The notes beneath the pieces were generated by a model. It had not been told where the DNA came from, made no database searches, and was given only the letters and a program-made list of their open reading frames with translations. A program made the translations under genes and the position numbers. A DNA stretch of 64,000 nt from Microbispora rosea subsp. aerata (GTDB taxonomy: Bacteria; Actinomycetota; Actinomycetes; Streptosporangiales; Streptosporangiaceae): the NCBI RefSeq assembly GCF_014647835.1, contig NZ_BMPY01000017.1:1-64000 (forward strand), written 5' to 3'. Numbering within the stretch: position 1 is the first letter of the stretch; each line of letters begins with the position of its first letter. Positions 25,248 to 33,962 of this stretch are shown here, piece after piece.

Positions 25248-26345
25248 TCAGAGCCCGCTCAGCACCTCACGCAGGACCTCGGCGACCCGCTCCTGCTGCG
25301 CCTCGGTCAGGTGCGGATGCATCGGAAGCGAGAGGATCTGCCCCGCGGCCTTCTCCGCCACCGGGAAGTCTCCCGGCCCGTAGCCGAGACGGCGGAACGC
25401 GGGCTGCAGGTGCACCGGCACAGGGTAGTGGATCTGCGCCTGCACCCCCGCGGCGTGCAGCCCCGCCAGCACCCTGTCCCGCTCGGGCACGCGGATCACG
25501 TACAGATGCCAGACGTGCAGGTTGCCGGGCGCCGTCCGGGGCAGCCGCACCCCCTCGACGCCCGACAGGAGCTTGTCGTACCGGTCGGCCGCGGCGCGGC
25601 GCGCCTCGTTCCACGCGGCGAGGCGGCGCAGCTTCGCGCGCAGCACCACCGCCTGCAACGTGTCCAGCCGGGAGTTGAAGCCGAGCGTCTCGTGCCGGTA
25701 ACGCTCCAGGCTTCCGTGGCTGCTCAGCAGCCTGACGGCGCGGGCGGTCTCGGGCGAGGAGGTGAGCACCGCGCCCGCCTCGCCGTACGCGCCGAGGTTC
25801 TTGCCCGGGTAGAAGCTCGTCGCGACCAGCTCGGCCGGGGGCCGTCCCTCCTGGGCGGAGCCCTGGGACTGCGCGCCGTCCTCCACGACCGCCAGCCCGC
25901 GGCGCGCCGCGATCTCGTGGACGGCGGCCATCGGGGCCTGCTGGCCGTACAGGTGCACCGGGAGGATCGCCGCGACGTCCGGCCCGGCCGCGCTCGCGGC
26001 CGACTCCGGGTCGAGCAGGAGGAAGTCGTCGTCGCAGTCGGCCAGCACGGGCCGCAGACCCGCGCGGAGCACGGCCTCGGCCGTGGCCACGAACGTGTTC
26101 GCCGGCAGCACCACGCCGGCCCCGGCGGGCAGCCCGCACGCGCGGAGGGCGAACTCCACGGCGTCGGTGCCGTTGCCCAGCCCCACGCAGTGGGGCATGC
26201 CGGAGAAGGCGGCGAACTCCTCCTCGAAGGCGGCGACATCCGGCCCTCCGACGAACGCCGCGTCGCGCATGACCCGGTCGAACCCCTGGAGCACGTCGTC
26301 GGCCACCTCGGCGTGGGCGGCACGCAGGTCAACGAAAGGGATCAT
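25248..26345 (-). CDS. DegT/DnrJ/EryC1/StrS sugar aminotransferase
   Basis: A 365-residue PLP-dependent aminotransferase that turns a nucleotide-keto-sugar into an amino sugar. It opens MIPFVDLRAAHAEVADDVLQ; the cofactor pocket has GLGNGTDAVEFALRA and VEDGAQSQGS, and the PLP lysine is in SFYPGKNLGAYGEAGAVLT. NSRLDTLQAVVLRAKL and QIHYPVPVHLQPAF are family signatures. It directly follows the PglD-like acyltransferase gene (1-bp gap), the classical pairing for making an N-acylated amino sugar. It is the last gene of the nine-gene reverse operon. Confidence 0.93.
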   Translation of the reverse strand: MIPFVDLRAAHAEVADDVLQGFDRVMRDAAFVGGPDVAAFEEEFAAFSGMPHCVGLGNGTDAVEFALRACGLPAGAGVVLPANTFVATAEAVLRAGLRPVLADCDDDFLLLDPESAASAAGPDVAAILPVHLYGQQAPMAAVHEIAARRGLAVVEDGAQSQGSAQEGRPPAELVATSFYPGKNLGAYGEAGAVLTSSPETARAVRLLSSHGSLERYRHETLGFNSRLDTLQAVVLRAKLRRLAAWNEARRAAADRYDKLLSGVEGVRLPRTAPGNLHVWHLYVIRVPERDRVLAGLHAAGVQAQIHYPVPVHLQPAFRRLGYGPGDFPVAEKAAGQILSLPMHPHLTEAQQERVAEVLREVLSGL

Positions 26346-26346
26346 G

Positions 26347-27012
26347 TCAAGACTCCAGGTGAACGGGGGCGGGACGGATGAAACGGGCAGGAACCCCTGC
26401 CCACACCTGTTCGGGCGGGACGTCTCGGATGACCACCGAGCCCATGCCGACCAGGGAGTGCGAGCCGATCGTGAGGGTCTCGCGCACGAGCGCCCCGGCG
26501 CCGACGTACGCCCCCGGCCCGACCCGGACGCCGCCGGCGAGCCGGACGCCGGACGCCAGCGTGGCGAAGTCGCCGACGACGTCGTCGTGCGTGAGGGTGA
26601 CGTGCGGCATGATCGCGACGTGCGCGCCCACGGTGACCGCGGCGGTCAGCACGGTCTGGGCCAGCACGATCGATCCCGGGCCGATCCGGGACGTGCGGGA
26701 CACGCTCGCGGACGGATGCACCAGGGTCGCGTACCGGTCCGGCGGCAGGCCGAGACGGGCGACCATCCTGGCCCGGCTGCCGTAGTCGCGCGGGCTACCG
26801 ATGCACACCACGACCCGGGCGTCGTCGCGGCGCACGGCCTCGGCTGTGCCGCCGAGCACGGGCACGCCGTCGACGACGGCGCCGTGCTTGCGGGGATCGT
26901 CGTCCAGGTGGCCGAGCAGCTCCCAGGTCGGCTCGGCGTCGTTGATCGCGTGGACGAGCTGCGCGGTCTCCCGGCCGAAGCCGCCCGCGCCGATGATCAA
27001 CAGCGGGGTCAT
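26347..27012 (-). CDS. PglD/NeuD-like sugar N-acyltransferase
   Basis: A 221-residue acyltransferase with two domains. The N-terminal Rossmann-like part (MTPLLIIGAGGFGRETAQLV, then LLGHLDDDP and VVVCIGSP) binds the UDP-sugar. A left-handed beta-helix of hexapeptides begins at about residue 95 (LVHPSASVSRTSRIGPGSIV) with the catalytic His in IMPHVTLTHDDVVGDFATL. The last coil is VIRDVPPEQVWAGVPAR. Members such as PglD acetylate the 4-amino group of UDP-amino sugars. It sits between the flippase and an aminotransferase gene that would make its substrate. Confidence 0.9.
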   Translation of the reverse strand: MTPLLIIGAGGFGRETAQLVHAINDAEPTWELLGHLDDDPRKHGAVVDGVPVLGGTAEAVRRDDARVVVCIGSPRDYGSRARMVARLGLPPDRYATLVHPSASVSRTSRIGPGSIVLAQTVLTAAVTVGAHVAIMPHVTLTHDDVVGDFATLASGVRLAGGVRVGPGAYVGAGALVRETLTIGSHSLVGMGSVVIRDVPPEQVWAGVPARFIRPAPVHLES

Positions 27013-28454
27013 GCGCCCTCCCTGACCTCTCTGACCTCCTTGAGCACGGCGCGCCTTCTGTGGCCGTACAGACCGACGACCAGCAGGGCGAAGGCGCCGG
27101 CCACGACGAGGGCCGCGAAGTCGGAGGCGATCGCCCGCGTCGCCAGCACCGCGAGGCCGCCGACGGCCAGCGCGCCGAGCACGCCCGTCCACACGCCGCG
27201 GGCGAGCACGCCCACCCGCACCCCGGTGCGGCCGAGCTGCCGCAGATATCCGGGGAGCACCACCAGGGCCGCCACGGCCACCAGCGCCACCGCCGCGCCG
27301 CGCAGGCCGTCCGCCCGGACGAGCAGCCACATGACCGGCACGAGGACCACCAGCCACAGGGCCTGCACGGCGAGCACCGCGCGCGACCGCTCCAGCACGA
27401 CGAGGTAGTCGTAGACGAGCTCGAAGAAGATCCGCAGCCCGGCCAGCACGGCGAGCCCGGCGAGCGCGACGGCCGCGGGCTCCCACTCGTCGCCGTACAC
27501 GAAACGGACGACGGCCGGGGCGGCCCCGCCGAGCAGCAGGCAGACGGGCAGCGTGAGGCCGACGAGGAGCGCCGCCACGGCGACGAACGACCGGTGGAGG
27601 GCGGCGCGGTCGCGCTGCAGCCGGGCGAACGCGGCCGGGGCCACCGCGCGCACCGGCTGGGAGAACAGGGCCACCGGCCAGCCGGACAGGTTCACGGCGA
27701 GGACGTAGAAGCCCAGCGCGGTGGGGCCGAGCACGTGCCCGACGACGATCTGGTCGGCGTACCCCACCGCGAAGGTGAGAAGCGACGCGCCCGCGAGCGG
27801 CACGCCGAAGCCGATCAGCCGCCGGGCGACCGCCGGGTCGAACCCGAAGCGCGGCGTGCCCGGGGCGAAGCGGATCAGCAGCGCCCCGCCGGCGAGCGAG
27901 CCGCAGACCCGTCCGACGGCCAGGCTCATCGCCCCCCAGCCGAGCAGGGCGAGCGTGAGCGAGACCAGGGCGCCGACCCAGTTGTCCACCTGGTCGGCGA
28001 TCATCTTGCGGCCCTGCATGAAGTGGCGCTGCATGGTCGCGGCCGACGTGGCGACGACACCGTTGGTCACCACGCTGAGCGCCAGGACGCGGACCGGGCC
28101 GGTGGCGGCGGGGTTGCCCATCGCCTCCGCGAACAGCGGCGCGGCCAGCATGAAGGCCCCGCACAGCACGACGCTGAAGCAGACCGACAGGGTGGTCACG
28201 GTCGGCGCGATCGTGCGGGGGTCGTCCGGCCAGCGCACGATCGCCAGGCTGACGCCCAGCTCGTTGACGCTCAGCATGGCGAGCAGCGCCACCAGCGCGA
28301 CGGCGTACGTGCCGAACGCGGTGGGGCCGAGCACGCGGGCGAGGACGATGCCGATGGCGAGCGTGCCGAGGCGGGCGGTGAGCGTGCTGAGGAAGCTCCA
28401 GCCCAGCGCCCTGCCCGCTCGGGCACGCAACGAGGACGGGTCGTCCTCGGTCAC
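27009..28454 (-). CDS. Wzx-type lipid-linked oligosaccharide flippase
   Basis: A 481-residue membrane protein with twelve to fourteen hydrophobic helices of the MOP superfamily polysaccharide transporter type. The N-terminal SLRARAGRALGWSFLSTLTA and GTLAIGIVLARVLGPTAFGT, then MQRHFMQGRKMIADQV, are typical. It should move the undecaprenyl-linked repeat unit across the membrane for the Wzy polymerase encoded at 23898. Start GTG 28454 overlaps the stop of the glycosyltransferase before it, and the end overlaps the PglD-like gene, so it is locked in the operon. Confidence 0.92.
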   Translation of the reverse strand: MTEDDPSSLRARAGRALGWSFLSTLTARLGTLAIGIVLARVLGPTAFGTYAVALVALLAMLSVNELGVSLAIVRWPDDPRTIAPTVTTLSVCFSVVLCGAFMLAAPLFAEAMGNPAATGPVRVLALSVVTNGVVATSAATMQRHFMQGRKMIADQVDNWVGALVSLTLALLGWGAMSLAVGRVCGSLAGGALLIRFAPGTPRFGFDPAVARRLIGFGVPLAGASLLTFAVGYADQIVVGHVLGPTALGFYVLAVNLSGWPVALFSQPVRAVAPAAFARLQRDRAALHRSFVAVAALLVGLTLPVCLLLGGAAPAVVRFVYGDEWEPAAVALAGLAVLAGLRIFFELVYDYLVVLERSRAVLAVQALWLVVLVPVMWLLVRADGLRGAAVALVAVAALVVLPGYLRQLGRTGVRVGVLARGVWTGVLGALAVGGLAVLATRAIASDFAALVVAGAFALLVVGLYGHRRRAVLKEVREVREGA

Positions 28455-29665
28455 GCGGGCCTCCTCGCGACGGCGTTGAAGTCGTCCGTGGCGTGCCGTC
28501 CCCGCAGCCGCGCGTAGCGGCGGCGGAGCTTGTGGCGGGCGATGCCGAGCGCGGTGCTCACCGCGCCCGTGAGCCCGGCGTCGCGCTCGGCGATCGCCTG
28601 CTCGTAGATCTCGACCTGGGTGCGTGCCGCGCGCTCCAGGCTGAAACGCTCCACCACCAGCCGCCTGCCGTACTCGCCGAGCGACGCGCGCAGCCCGGGA
28701 TCGGCGTGCAGCCGTCGCAGCAGGGCGGTGAGCTTCGGCGCGCCCTGCTCGGGCCCGTCGCCGAGGCCGTACCACCCCTGATCGAGGAACGTCTTTTCGG
28801 TCTCCGGGGTCAGCAGCTCGAAGAAGCCCAGCTCGCCCTGGACGATGAGCGGTTTGGCGAAGGCCAGGGACCGCAGGGCGGATCCGCCCATCGCGAGGCA
28901 GACCGAGGCGGCCGCGTAGGCCGGCCGGGGATCGAGGAGCTGCCCGGTCAGCACGACGGCGCGGCGGCCCGCGGCGGCGTTCGCCGTGGCGGCGCGCTCC
29001 TCCACCTCGGCCCGCGCCGGCCCGTCGCCCACCACGACGAGCCGCAGGTCCAGCTCCCGCGCGAGGCGTCCCACGACGTCGATCGCGGTGAGCACCCCCT
29101 CCAGCTTGAGCTCGCGGGCCAGGCGGCCGACCACGACGACGTCGAGCGGCCCCTCGTCGAGGCCGAACTCACGGCGGAAGGCGTCCGCCGGGTGCCCGGG
29201 GGCGTTGGCCGTGACGTCCACCGGCGGCTCGATGAGGTGCACGCGGCGGCGGCCCGGCGCCGCCTGCTCCTGGATCTGCCTGGTGCCGACGACCAGCGGC
29301 AGCGACGCCGGCAGGAACGGCGCCACCGACATCGACATGACCGTGCAGACGGCCGTGGCCCGGCCCCGCAGGCCGGCGTAGAACGCCTCGGCCCCCGGCG
29401 GCCACTCGTATCCGTGGATGACGTCGAGGTCGCGTTGCAGCGCGAGGTCGCGCAGCAGCCGTACGGTGGCGGGGGAGGGCCGCCTGCGCCGGGGATCGAG
29501 CGGCAGGTGCTCCAGGCCGGCGGCGGTGACGTGCGCGACGAGCGGCCCCGGCTCTCCCAGGACGCTCACCTCGTGGCCCATGCGCCGCACGGCGGCGGCG
29601 AGCTCGACCGCGTTGAGCTGGCTGCCGCCGACCTCCATCGCGTGGGGATACACCAGGATCCGCAC
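28451..29665 (-). CDS. GT-B glycosyltransferase, family 4 type
   Basis: A 404-residue GT-B enzyme. The acceptor domain starts VRILVYPHAMEVGGSQLNAV with the GGSQ loop. The donor domain starts near residue 170 with DVVVVGRLARELKLEGVLTA, then LRLVVVGDGPARAEVEERAA. The usual EX7E segment is atypical here (MGGSALRSLAFAKPLIVQGE has one acidic residue at its end), so the fold is clear but donor binding is less standard. It likely adds one sugar of the repeat unit. Start GTG 29665 follows the aminotransferase stop by two bases, and the end overlaps the flippase gene. Confidence 0.88.
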   Translation of the reverse strand: MRILVYPHAMEVGGSQLNAVELAAAVRRMGHEVSVLGEPGPLVAHVTAAGLEHLPLDPRRRRPSPATVRLLRDLALQRDLDVIHGYEWPPGAEAFYAGLRGRATAVCTVMSMSVAPFLPASLPLVVGTRQIQEQAAPGRRRVHLIEPPVDVTANAPGHPADAFRREFGLDEGPLDVVVVGRLARELKLEGVLTAIDVVGRLARELDLRLVVVGDGPARAEVEERAATANAAAGRRAVVLTGQLLDPRPAYAAASVCLAMGGSALRSLAFAKPLIVQGELGFFELLTPETEKTFLDQGWYGLGDGPEQGAPKLTALLRRLHADPGLRASLGEYGRRLVVERFSLERAARTQVEIYEQAIAERDAGLTGAVSTALGIARHKLRRRYARLRGRHATDDFNAVARRPA

Positions 29666-29667
29666 GT

Positions 29668-30789
29668 TCAGACACCCCCGGCGGCGTACACGGCCTCGAC
29701 GACCGCGTCCTGCTCGGCCTCGGTCATCGTGTGGAACAGCGGGAGGATCAGCGAGCGGCGGGTGAGCCGCTCGGTCGCCGGCAGCGGGGCGGCCGGCACG
29801 TCGGCGTACGCCGGCTCCAGGTGGGCGGCCATGATGCCGCGCCGGGCCGATATGCCGCGCTCGGCGAGGAAGCGGAGCAGCTCGTCGCGGCTCATCGGGA
29901 AGTCGTCGGGCAGGCAGACCCAGAACGACTGGTAGTTCGTCCGGCCGTGCTCCGGGTCGCGGACCGTTACCAGCCCGGGCACGCGGGCCAGCAGGTCCTG
30001 GTAGCGCTCGGCCAGGGCGCGGCGGCGGGCGACCATCTCGGCGAGCCGGCCGAGCTGCACCAGCCCGACGGCCGCCTGCAGGTCGGTCATGCGGTAGTTG
30101 AACCCGACCTCGCCGTACTCCTCCAGGACGACGGAGCCGCTGGCGTGCCGCTCGGCCGCGCTGACGCTCATGCCGTGCTCCCTGAGGCGGCGGGCCCGGG
30201 CCGCCAGCTCGGGGTCGTCGGTCGTGAGCATGCCGCCCTCGCCGGTGGTGAGCAGCTTGCGGGGATGGAAGGACCAGGCGGCCATCGCCGCCCCCGCCCC
30301 CACCGGCCGGTCGCGGTAGACGGATCCGGCCGCGCAGGCCGCGTCCTCGATCAGCGTCAGCCCGCCGTGCACCGCGCGCAGCTCGTCGACGTCGGCGGGC
30401 ACCCCCGCCTGGTGCACGACGATCACCGCCCGGGTGCGCTCCGTCCGGACCTCGTCGACGGTCTTGGCGGTGAGGTTGCCGGTCGCGGGGTCGACGTCGG
30501 CGAACACGGGGGCCGCCCCCGTGTAGCGCACGGCGTTCGCCGTCGCGATGAACGACAGGGAGGGCACGATCACCTCGTCGCCCGGCCCGATGCCCGCGAG
30601 CACCAGGGCCAGGTGCAGCGCCGTCGTGCACGAGGAGGTCGCCACGCCCTCGGCGGCCCCGACGCTCGCGGCGAAGGCCCGCTCGAACTCGGCCACCCGC
30701 GGCCCCTGCGCGACCCAGCCCGAGGCGATGACCTCGGCCACGGCCGTCTCCTCCTGCGGGCCGAACCACGGCCGCATCACCGGGATCAT
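29668..30789 (-). CDS. DegT/DnrJ/EryC1/StrS aminotransferase (second copy)
   Basis: A 373-residue PLP enzyme that aminates a nucleotide-keto-sugar. The start MIPVMRPWFGPQEETAVAEV is followed by the cofactor-binding TSSCTTALHLALVLAGIG, the DVDPATGNLT and IEDAACAAGS segments, and the PLP lysine in WSFHPRKLLTTGEGGML. GFNYRMTDLQAAVGLVQLG confirms the family. It is only distantly like the copy at 25248, so the two probably serve different amino sugars. It lies between two glycosyltransferase genes and overlaps the upstream one by 4 bp. Confidence 0.93.
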   Translation of the reverse strand: MIPVMRPWFGPQEETAVAEVIASGWVAQGPRVAEFERAFAASVGAAEGVATSSCTTALHLALVLAGIGPGDEVIVPSLSFIATANAVRYTGAAPVFADVDPATGNLTAKTVDEVRTERTRAVIVVHQAGVPADVDELRAVHGGLTLIEDAACAAGSVYRDRPVGAGAAMAAWSFHPRKLLTTGEGGMLTTDDPELAARARRLREHGMSVSAAERHASGSVVLEEYGEVGFNYRMTDLQAAVGLVQLGRLAEMVARRRALAERYQDLLARVPGLVTVRDPEHGRTNYQSFWVCLPDDFPMSRDELLRFLAERGISARRGIMAAHLEPAYADVPAAPLPATERLTRRSLILPLFHTMTEAEQDAVVEAVYAAGGV

Positions 30790-31949
30790 CGCCCGGCCAC
30801 CTCCTTGGTCTCCAGGCCGAGCAGTTCCGCCAGGAGACGGACCCTGTGGCTCCAGTCGTGTCGTGCCGCGAACGACCGCCTGCGCTCGGCGAGGGCGGGC
30901 GTGCGCGCGGTGCCGTGCAGCTGCGCCGTCACGGCGGCGGCGAAGTCGCCGGGCGAGGCGGCCACGGTGATCAGCGGGCCGGCGTCCAGCCACGCCGTGG
31001 CCGGCAGGTCGGTGGTGACGACCCCGCGTCCCGCCGCCAGATACTCCAGCGTCTTCAGCGGGAAGCTCGCGCGGTTGAAGGCGGAGTCGGTGTACGGCGT
31101 CAGGCCGACGTCCACCACCCGGAGATAGGACGGCAGCTCGGCGTACGCCTTGCGGCCGACCCAGTGCACGTTCGGCCGGGCGATCAGCCGGGGCCACCGC
31201 CCCGGCTCGTAGTCCGCGCTGCGCGGGCCGACGAGCACCAGCGGCACGCCGGTGTCCGCCACCGCCTCCAGCAGCGCGATGTCGATGCGGGCGTTGATGT
31301 GCCCGACGAACCCGGCGACCGGGACCTCGGCCAGCTCGGGGGGCAGGTCGGCGGGGAGCGGCGCCTCGTCGACCGCGGCGTACGCGGAGACGTCGCAGCC
31401 GTTGGGCACGAGCGTCGCCGTACGGCCGAGCCGGGCGACCCGCTCCCGCAGGCCGGGCGAGACGACCGCGACCGCGTCCGCCCGGGCCGTCATGCGCCGC
31501 TCGGCCCGGGCGAGCCGCGCCGCCGACATGCGGATCAGGGAGGCGCCCGCCACCAGGTCGTCGGTGACGTACCGGACCGTGCGCGCCTCCCCGGCGACGT
31601 CGAGCAGATCGGCCGTGCCCGCGACGACGACGCCGCGCACCCGCCCGCCCGTCTTGCGCGCCGCGGCGCGTACGGCCCGGCGGGCGAGCAGCGCGGCGAC
31701 CCGGTCGACGCCGGGACGGTAGGCCGCGGGCGGGGCGAGCGGGCTCAGCCGCCACAGGCCGGGCTCCACCCGCCGCAGCACGTGCCCCGCCCGGCCGGTG
31801 TCCGGGTCGCGCAGGCCCGAGGTCACCGGGCGCGGCGGATCGACGTAGAGCACGTGGCAGTATTCCCTCAGCCGGTCGGCCATGTGCCTGTCGGTGCCGC
31901 TCACCCCGTCGTAACGCGTCCCGCCCGCGTACACGACGAGATCCGTCAT
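30786..31949 (-). CDS. GT-B glycosyltransferase
   Basis: A 387-residue GT-B enzyme. The N-terminal half has MTDLVVYAGGTRYDGVSGTD and a central VRYVTDDLVAGASL. The donor half begins with AVVSPGLRERVARLG and ATLVPNGCDVSAY; VAGFVGHINARIDIALLEAV and GLTPYTDSAFNRASFPLKTL, then EYLAAGRGVVTTDLPA, form the nucleotide-sugar pocket. The layout resembles the UDP-sugar transferases of the GumH/WcaI group (family 1 or 4), donor not known. Overlaps of 4 bp with both neighbours show tight operon structure. Confidence 0.88.
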   Translation of the reverse strand: MTDLVVYAGGTRYDGVSGTDRHMADRLREYCHVLYVDPPRPVTSGLRDPDTGRAGHVLRRVEPGLWRLSPLAPPAAYRPGVDRVAALLARRAVRAAARKTGGRVRGVVVAGTADLLDVAGEARTVRYVTDDLVAGASLIRMSAARLARAERRMTARADAVAVVSPGLRERVARLGRTATLVPNGCDVSAYAAVDEAPLPADLPPELAEVPVAGFVGHINARIDIALLEAVADTGVPLVLVGPRSADYEPGRWPRLIARPNVHWVGRKAYAELPSYLRVVDVGLTPYTDSAFNRASFPLKTLEYLAAGRGVVTTDLPATAWLDAGPLITVAASPGDFAAAVTAQLHGTARTPALAERRRSFAARHDWSHRVRLLAELLGLETKEVAGR

Positions 31950-32914
31950 CGGGTCCTCTCCGCGCGCCACCAGGACACCAGGCGGCGCAGGCCCTCCTCG
32001 AGGTTCACCTCGGCCTTCCAGCCGAGCCGGTCGGCCGCCGCGCTCACGTCGGCCAGGCGGCGGGTGACGCCGTTGACGGCGCGGGCGGGGCCGAACTCCA
32101 CGCCGAGGCCTTCGCGGCCCATCACGGCCATCAGGGTTTCGGCCAGCTCCAGCAGGCTGGTCTCCGACCCGCTCGCGATGTTGAACACCTGGTCCGTCAC
32201 GTCGGCGGACGCGGCGAGCAGGTTCGCCCTGGCGATGTCCTCGGTGTAGACGAAGTCCATGGTCTGCCGGCCGTCGCCCAGGATCAGCGGCGGCTGCCCG
32301 GCCTCGATCCGCTCCATCCACCGGATCAGCACCTCGGTGTAGAGGCCGTGGATGTCCATGCGCGGGCCGTAGACGTTGAAGTAGCGCAGCGCGACGTAGT
32401 CGAGGCCGCGCATGGCGTGGAAGCTGCGCAGCAGGCCCTCGTTGAAGATCTTGGCCGCGCCGTACAGCGTGTCGTTGGCGTACGGGTGGTGGTCCTCGCG
32501 GGTCGGGAACTCGGTCGCCAGGCCGTAGACCGAGGCGGAGGAGGCCGCGACGACCTTGCGCACGCCCGCCTCTGCGGCGGCCTCCACGACCTCGTACGTG
32601 CCGTCCACCAGCACCTGGAGGGCCAGGCGCGGCTCCTCCGCGCACTGGGTGATGCGGATGGCGGCCTGGTGGAAGACCAGGTCCATGCCCTCGGTGACGG
32701 AGCGGACGAGGCCGGTGTCGCGGATGTCGCCCTCGACCACCCGGAGCCGGCCCTTGCCCGCGGCCTCGGCCGCGGCGAGGTTCTCCCGCCGGCCGCGGAC
32801 GAAGTTGTCGAGCACCACGACTTCCGCCGCGCCCGCGGCGAGGAGCTGGTCCACGATCGTCGAGCCGATGGTGCCCGCGCCACCGGTGACCAGGCAGCGG
32901 CTGTTCTCGATCAA
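31946..32914 (-). CDS. NAD-dependent sugar epimerase/dehydratase
   Basis: A 322-residue extended short-chain dehydrogenase. The NAD motif is TGGAGTIGSTIVDQL near the start, followed by LDNFVRGRRENL and VEGDIRD. The catalytic residues are in ASSASVYG and LYGAAKIFNEG (YxxxK), with RYFNVYGPRMD as the substrate loop. It belongs with UDP-glucose 4-epimerases and related UDP-sugar enzymes; the exact reaction is open. The start is TTG 32914 with a G-rich site ahead, overlapping the stop of the Gfo/Idh gene as TTGA, a rare-start version of the usual ATGA coupling. Confidence 0.9.
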   Translation of the reverse strand: MIENSRCLVTGGAGTIGSTIVDQLLAAGAAEVVVLDNFVRGRRENLAAAEAAGKGRLRVVEGDIRDTGLVRSVTEGMDLVFHQAAIRITQCAEEPRLALQVLVDGTYEVVEAAAEAGVRKVVAASSASVYGLATEFPTREDHHPYANDTLYGAAKIFNEGLLRSFHAMRGLDYVALRYFNVYGPRMDIHGLYTEVLIRWMERIEAGQPPLILGDGRQTMDFVYTEDIARANLLAASADVTDQVFNIASGSETSLLELAETLMAVMGREGLGVEFGPARAVNGVTRRLADVSAAADRLGWKAEVNLEEGLRRLVSWWRAERTR

Positions 32915-33948
32915 CGTGTGTATCCCCCAAGGTCGATTCTTCTGCCGTCGCTTCGGATGCTCTCCTGCGCCGCCTCCAGGAGCGCGAGCACGCGCAGCCC
33001 GGACCGGCCGTCGGTGCGCGGGGCGCGTCCCTCCCGGATCGCGGCCGCGAACTCGCCCATCACGCCCCGCAGGGCCTCCCGCTCGGGCAGCGCGGGCACG
33101 ACGACGTCGCCGGTGCGGTAGGAGATGAGCGCGGCGTGCCGCTCGTCCTCCCCGGCGGCCGACAGGTCCACCCCCCGGTCGTACACCGCGAGGCGCTGGG
33201 CCGGGTTGACGTCGTCCCACACGATCGTGCGGCGCGAGCCGCCGATCACCGTGGTGCGGATCTTGGTCGGGCTGAGCCAGTTGACGTGGACGTGCGCGAT
33301 CGCCCCCGACGACAGCCACAGGGTCAGGTAGGCCAGGCAGGGCCGTCCCGCTCCGATGGGGTCGCTGGCGTGGGCGGCGACCGCGACCGGGACCACGCCC
33401 GGCGGCAGCACGTAGTCGAGGATCGACAGGTCGTGCGGCGCGAGGTCCCACAACACGTCAACGTCCTGCTGCACCAGGCCGAGGTTGATCCGCACCGAGT
33501 CGACGAACTGCACGTCGCCGACCTCGCCCGACCGGATCAGCTCGCGGATGCGCTCGACCACCGGTGTGTAGCAGAAGGTGTGGTCCAGCATGAGCACCCG
33601 CCCGCGTTCCTCGGCGAGGGCGACGAGCTTGGCGCCCTCAGCCAGCGTCGGGGTGAGCGGTTTCTCCACGAGCACGTGCTTGCCGGCGTCGAGGGCGGCG
33701 CGGACCAGCTCGAAATGGGTCCGCGCCGGGGTCGCGACGGCCACCGCCGCCACCGCCGGGTCCTCCAGCACCCGCTCGTACGACGCCGTCGGCCGCACCG
33801 TCGTGTACCTGCCGAGCACCGCCCTGGCCCGCGCCTCGTCCAGGTCGCACAGCCACTCCAGGCGAAGCTCCGGGGTCGCCATCGCGTTGCGCACCAGATT
33901 GGGGCCCCAATACCCCGCTCCGATGACGGCAAGGCCGATCGGTGTCAC
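32911..33948 (-). CDS. Gfo/Idh/MocA-family nucleotide-sugar dehydrogenase (WlbA-like)
   Basis: A 345-residue NAD(P)-dependent oxidoreductase. The Rossmann domain has LAVIGAGYWGPNLVRNAMAT, then VATPARTHFELVRAALDAGK and HVLVEKPLTPTLAEG with the catalytic EKP lysine. The second domain contains DLAPHDLSILDYVLPPG with the conserved DxxxH-type acid/His pair. The WGPNLVRN motif is common in the WlbA/WbpB enzymes that oxidise UDP-GlcNAc uronic acid at C3, a step before amination by a DegT enzyme and acetylation by a WbpD-like protein, both present here. GTG 33948 has AAGGAG at ideal spacing. Confidence 0.92.
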   Translation of the reverse strand: MTPIGLAVIGAGYWGPNLVRNAMATPELRLEWLCDLDEARARAVLGRYTTVRPTASYERVLEDPAVAAVAVATPARTHFELVRAALDAGKHVLVEKPLTPTLAEGAKLVALAEERGRVLMLDHTFCYTPVVERIRELIRSGEVGDVQFVDSVRINLGLVQQDVDVLWDLAPHDLSILDYVLPPGVVPVAVAAHASDPIGAGRPCLAYLTLWLSSGAIAHVHVNWLSPTKIRTTVIGGSRRTIVWDDVNPAQRLAVYDRGVDLSAAGEDERHAALISYRTGDVVVPALPEREALRGVMGEFAAAIREGRAPRTDGRSGLRVLALLEAAQESIRSDGRRIDLGGYTR

Positions 33949-33962
33949 ACACGCTCCTTCCG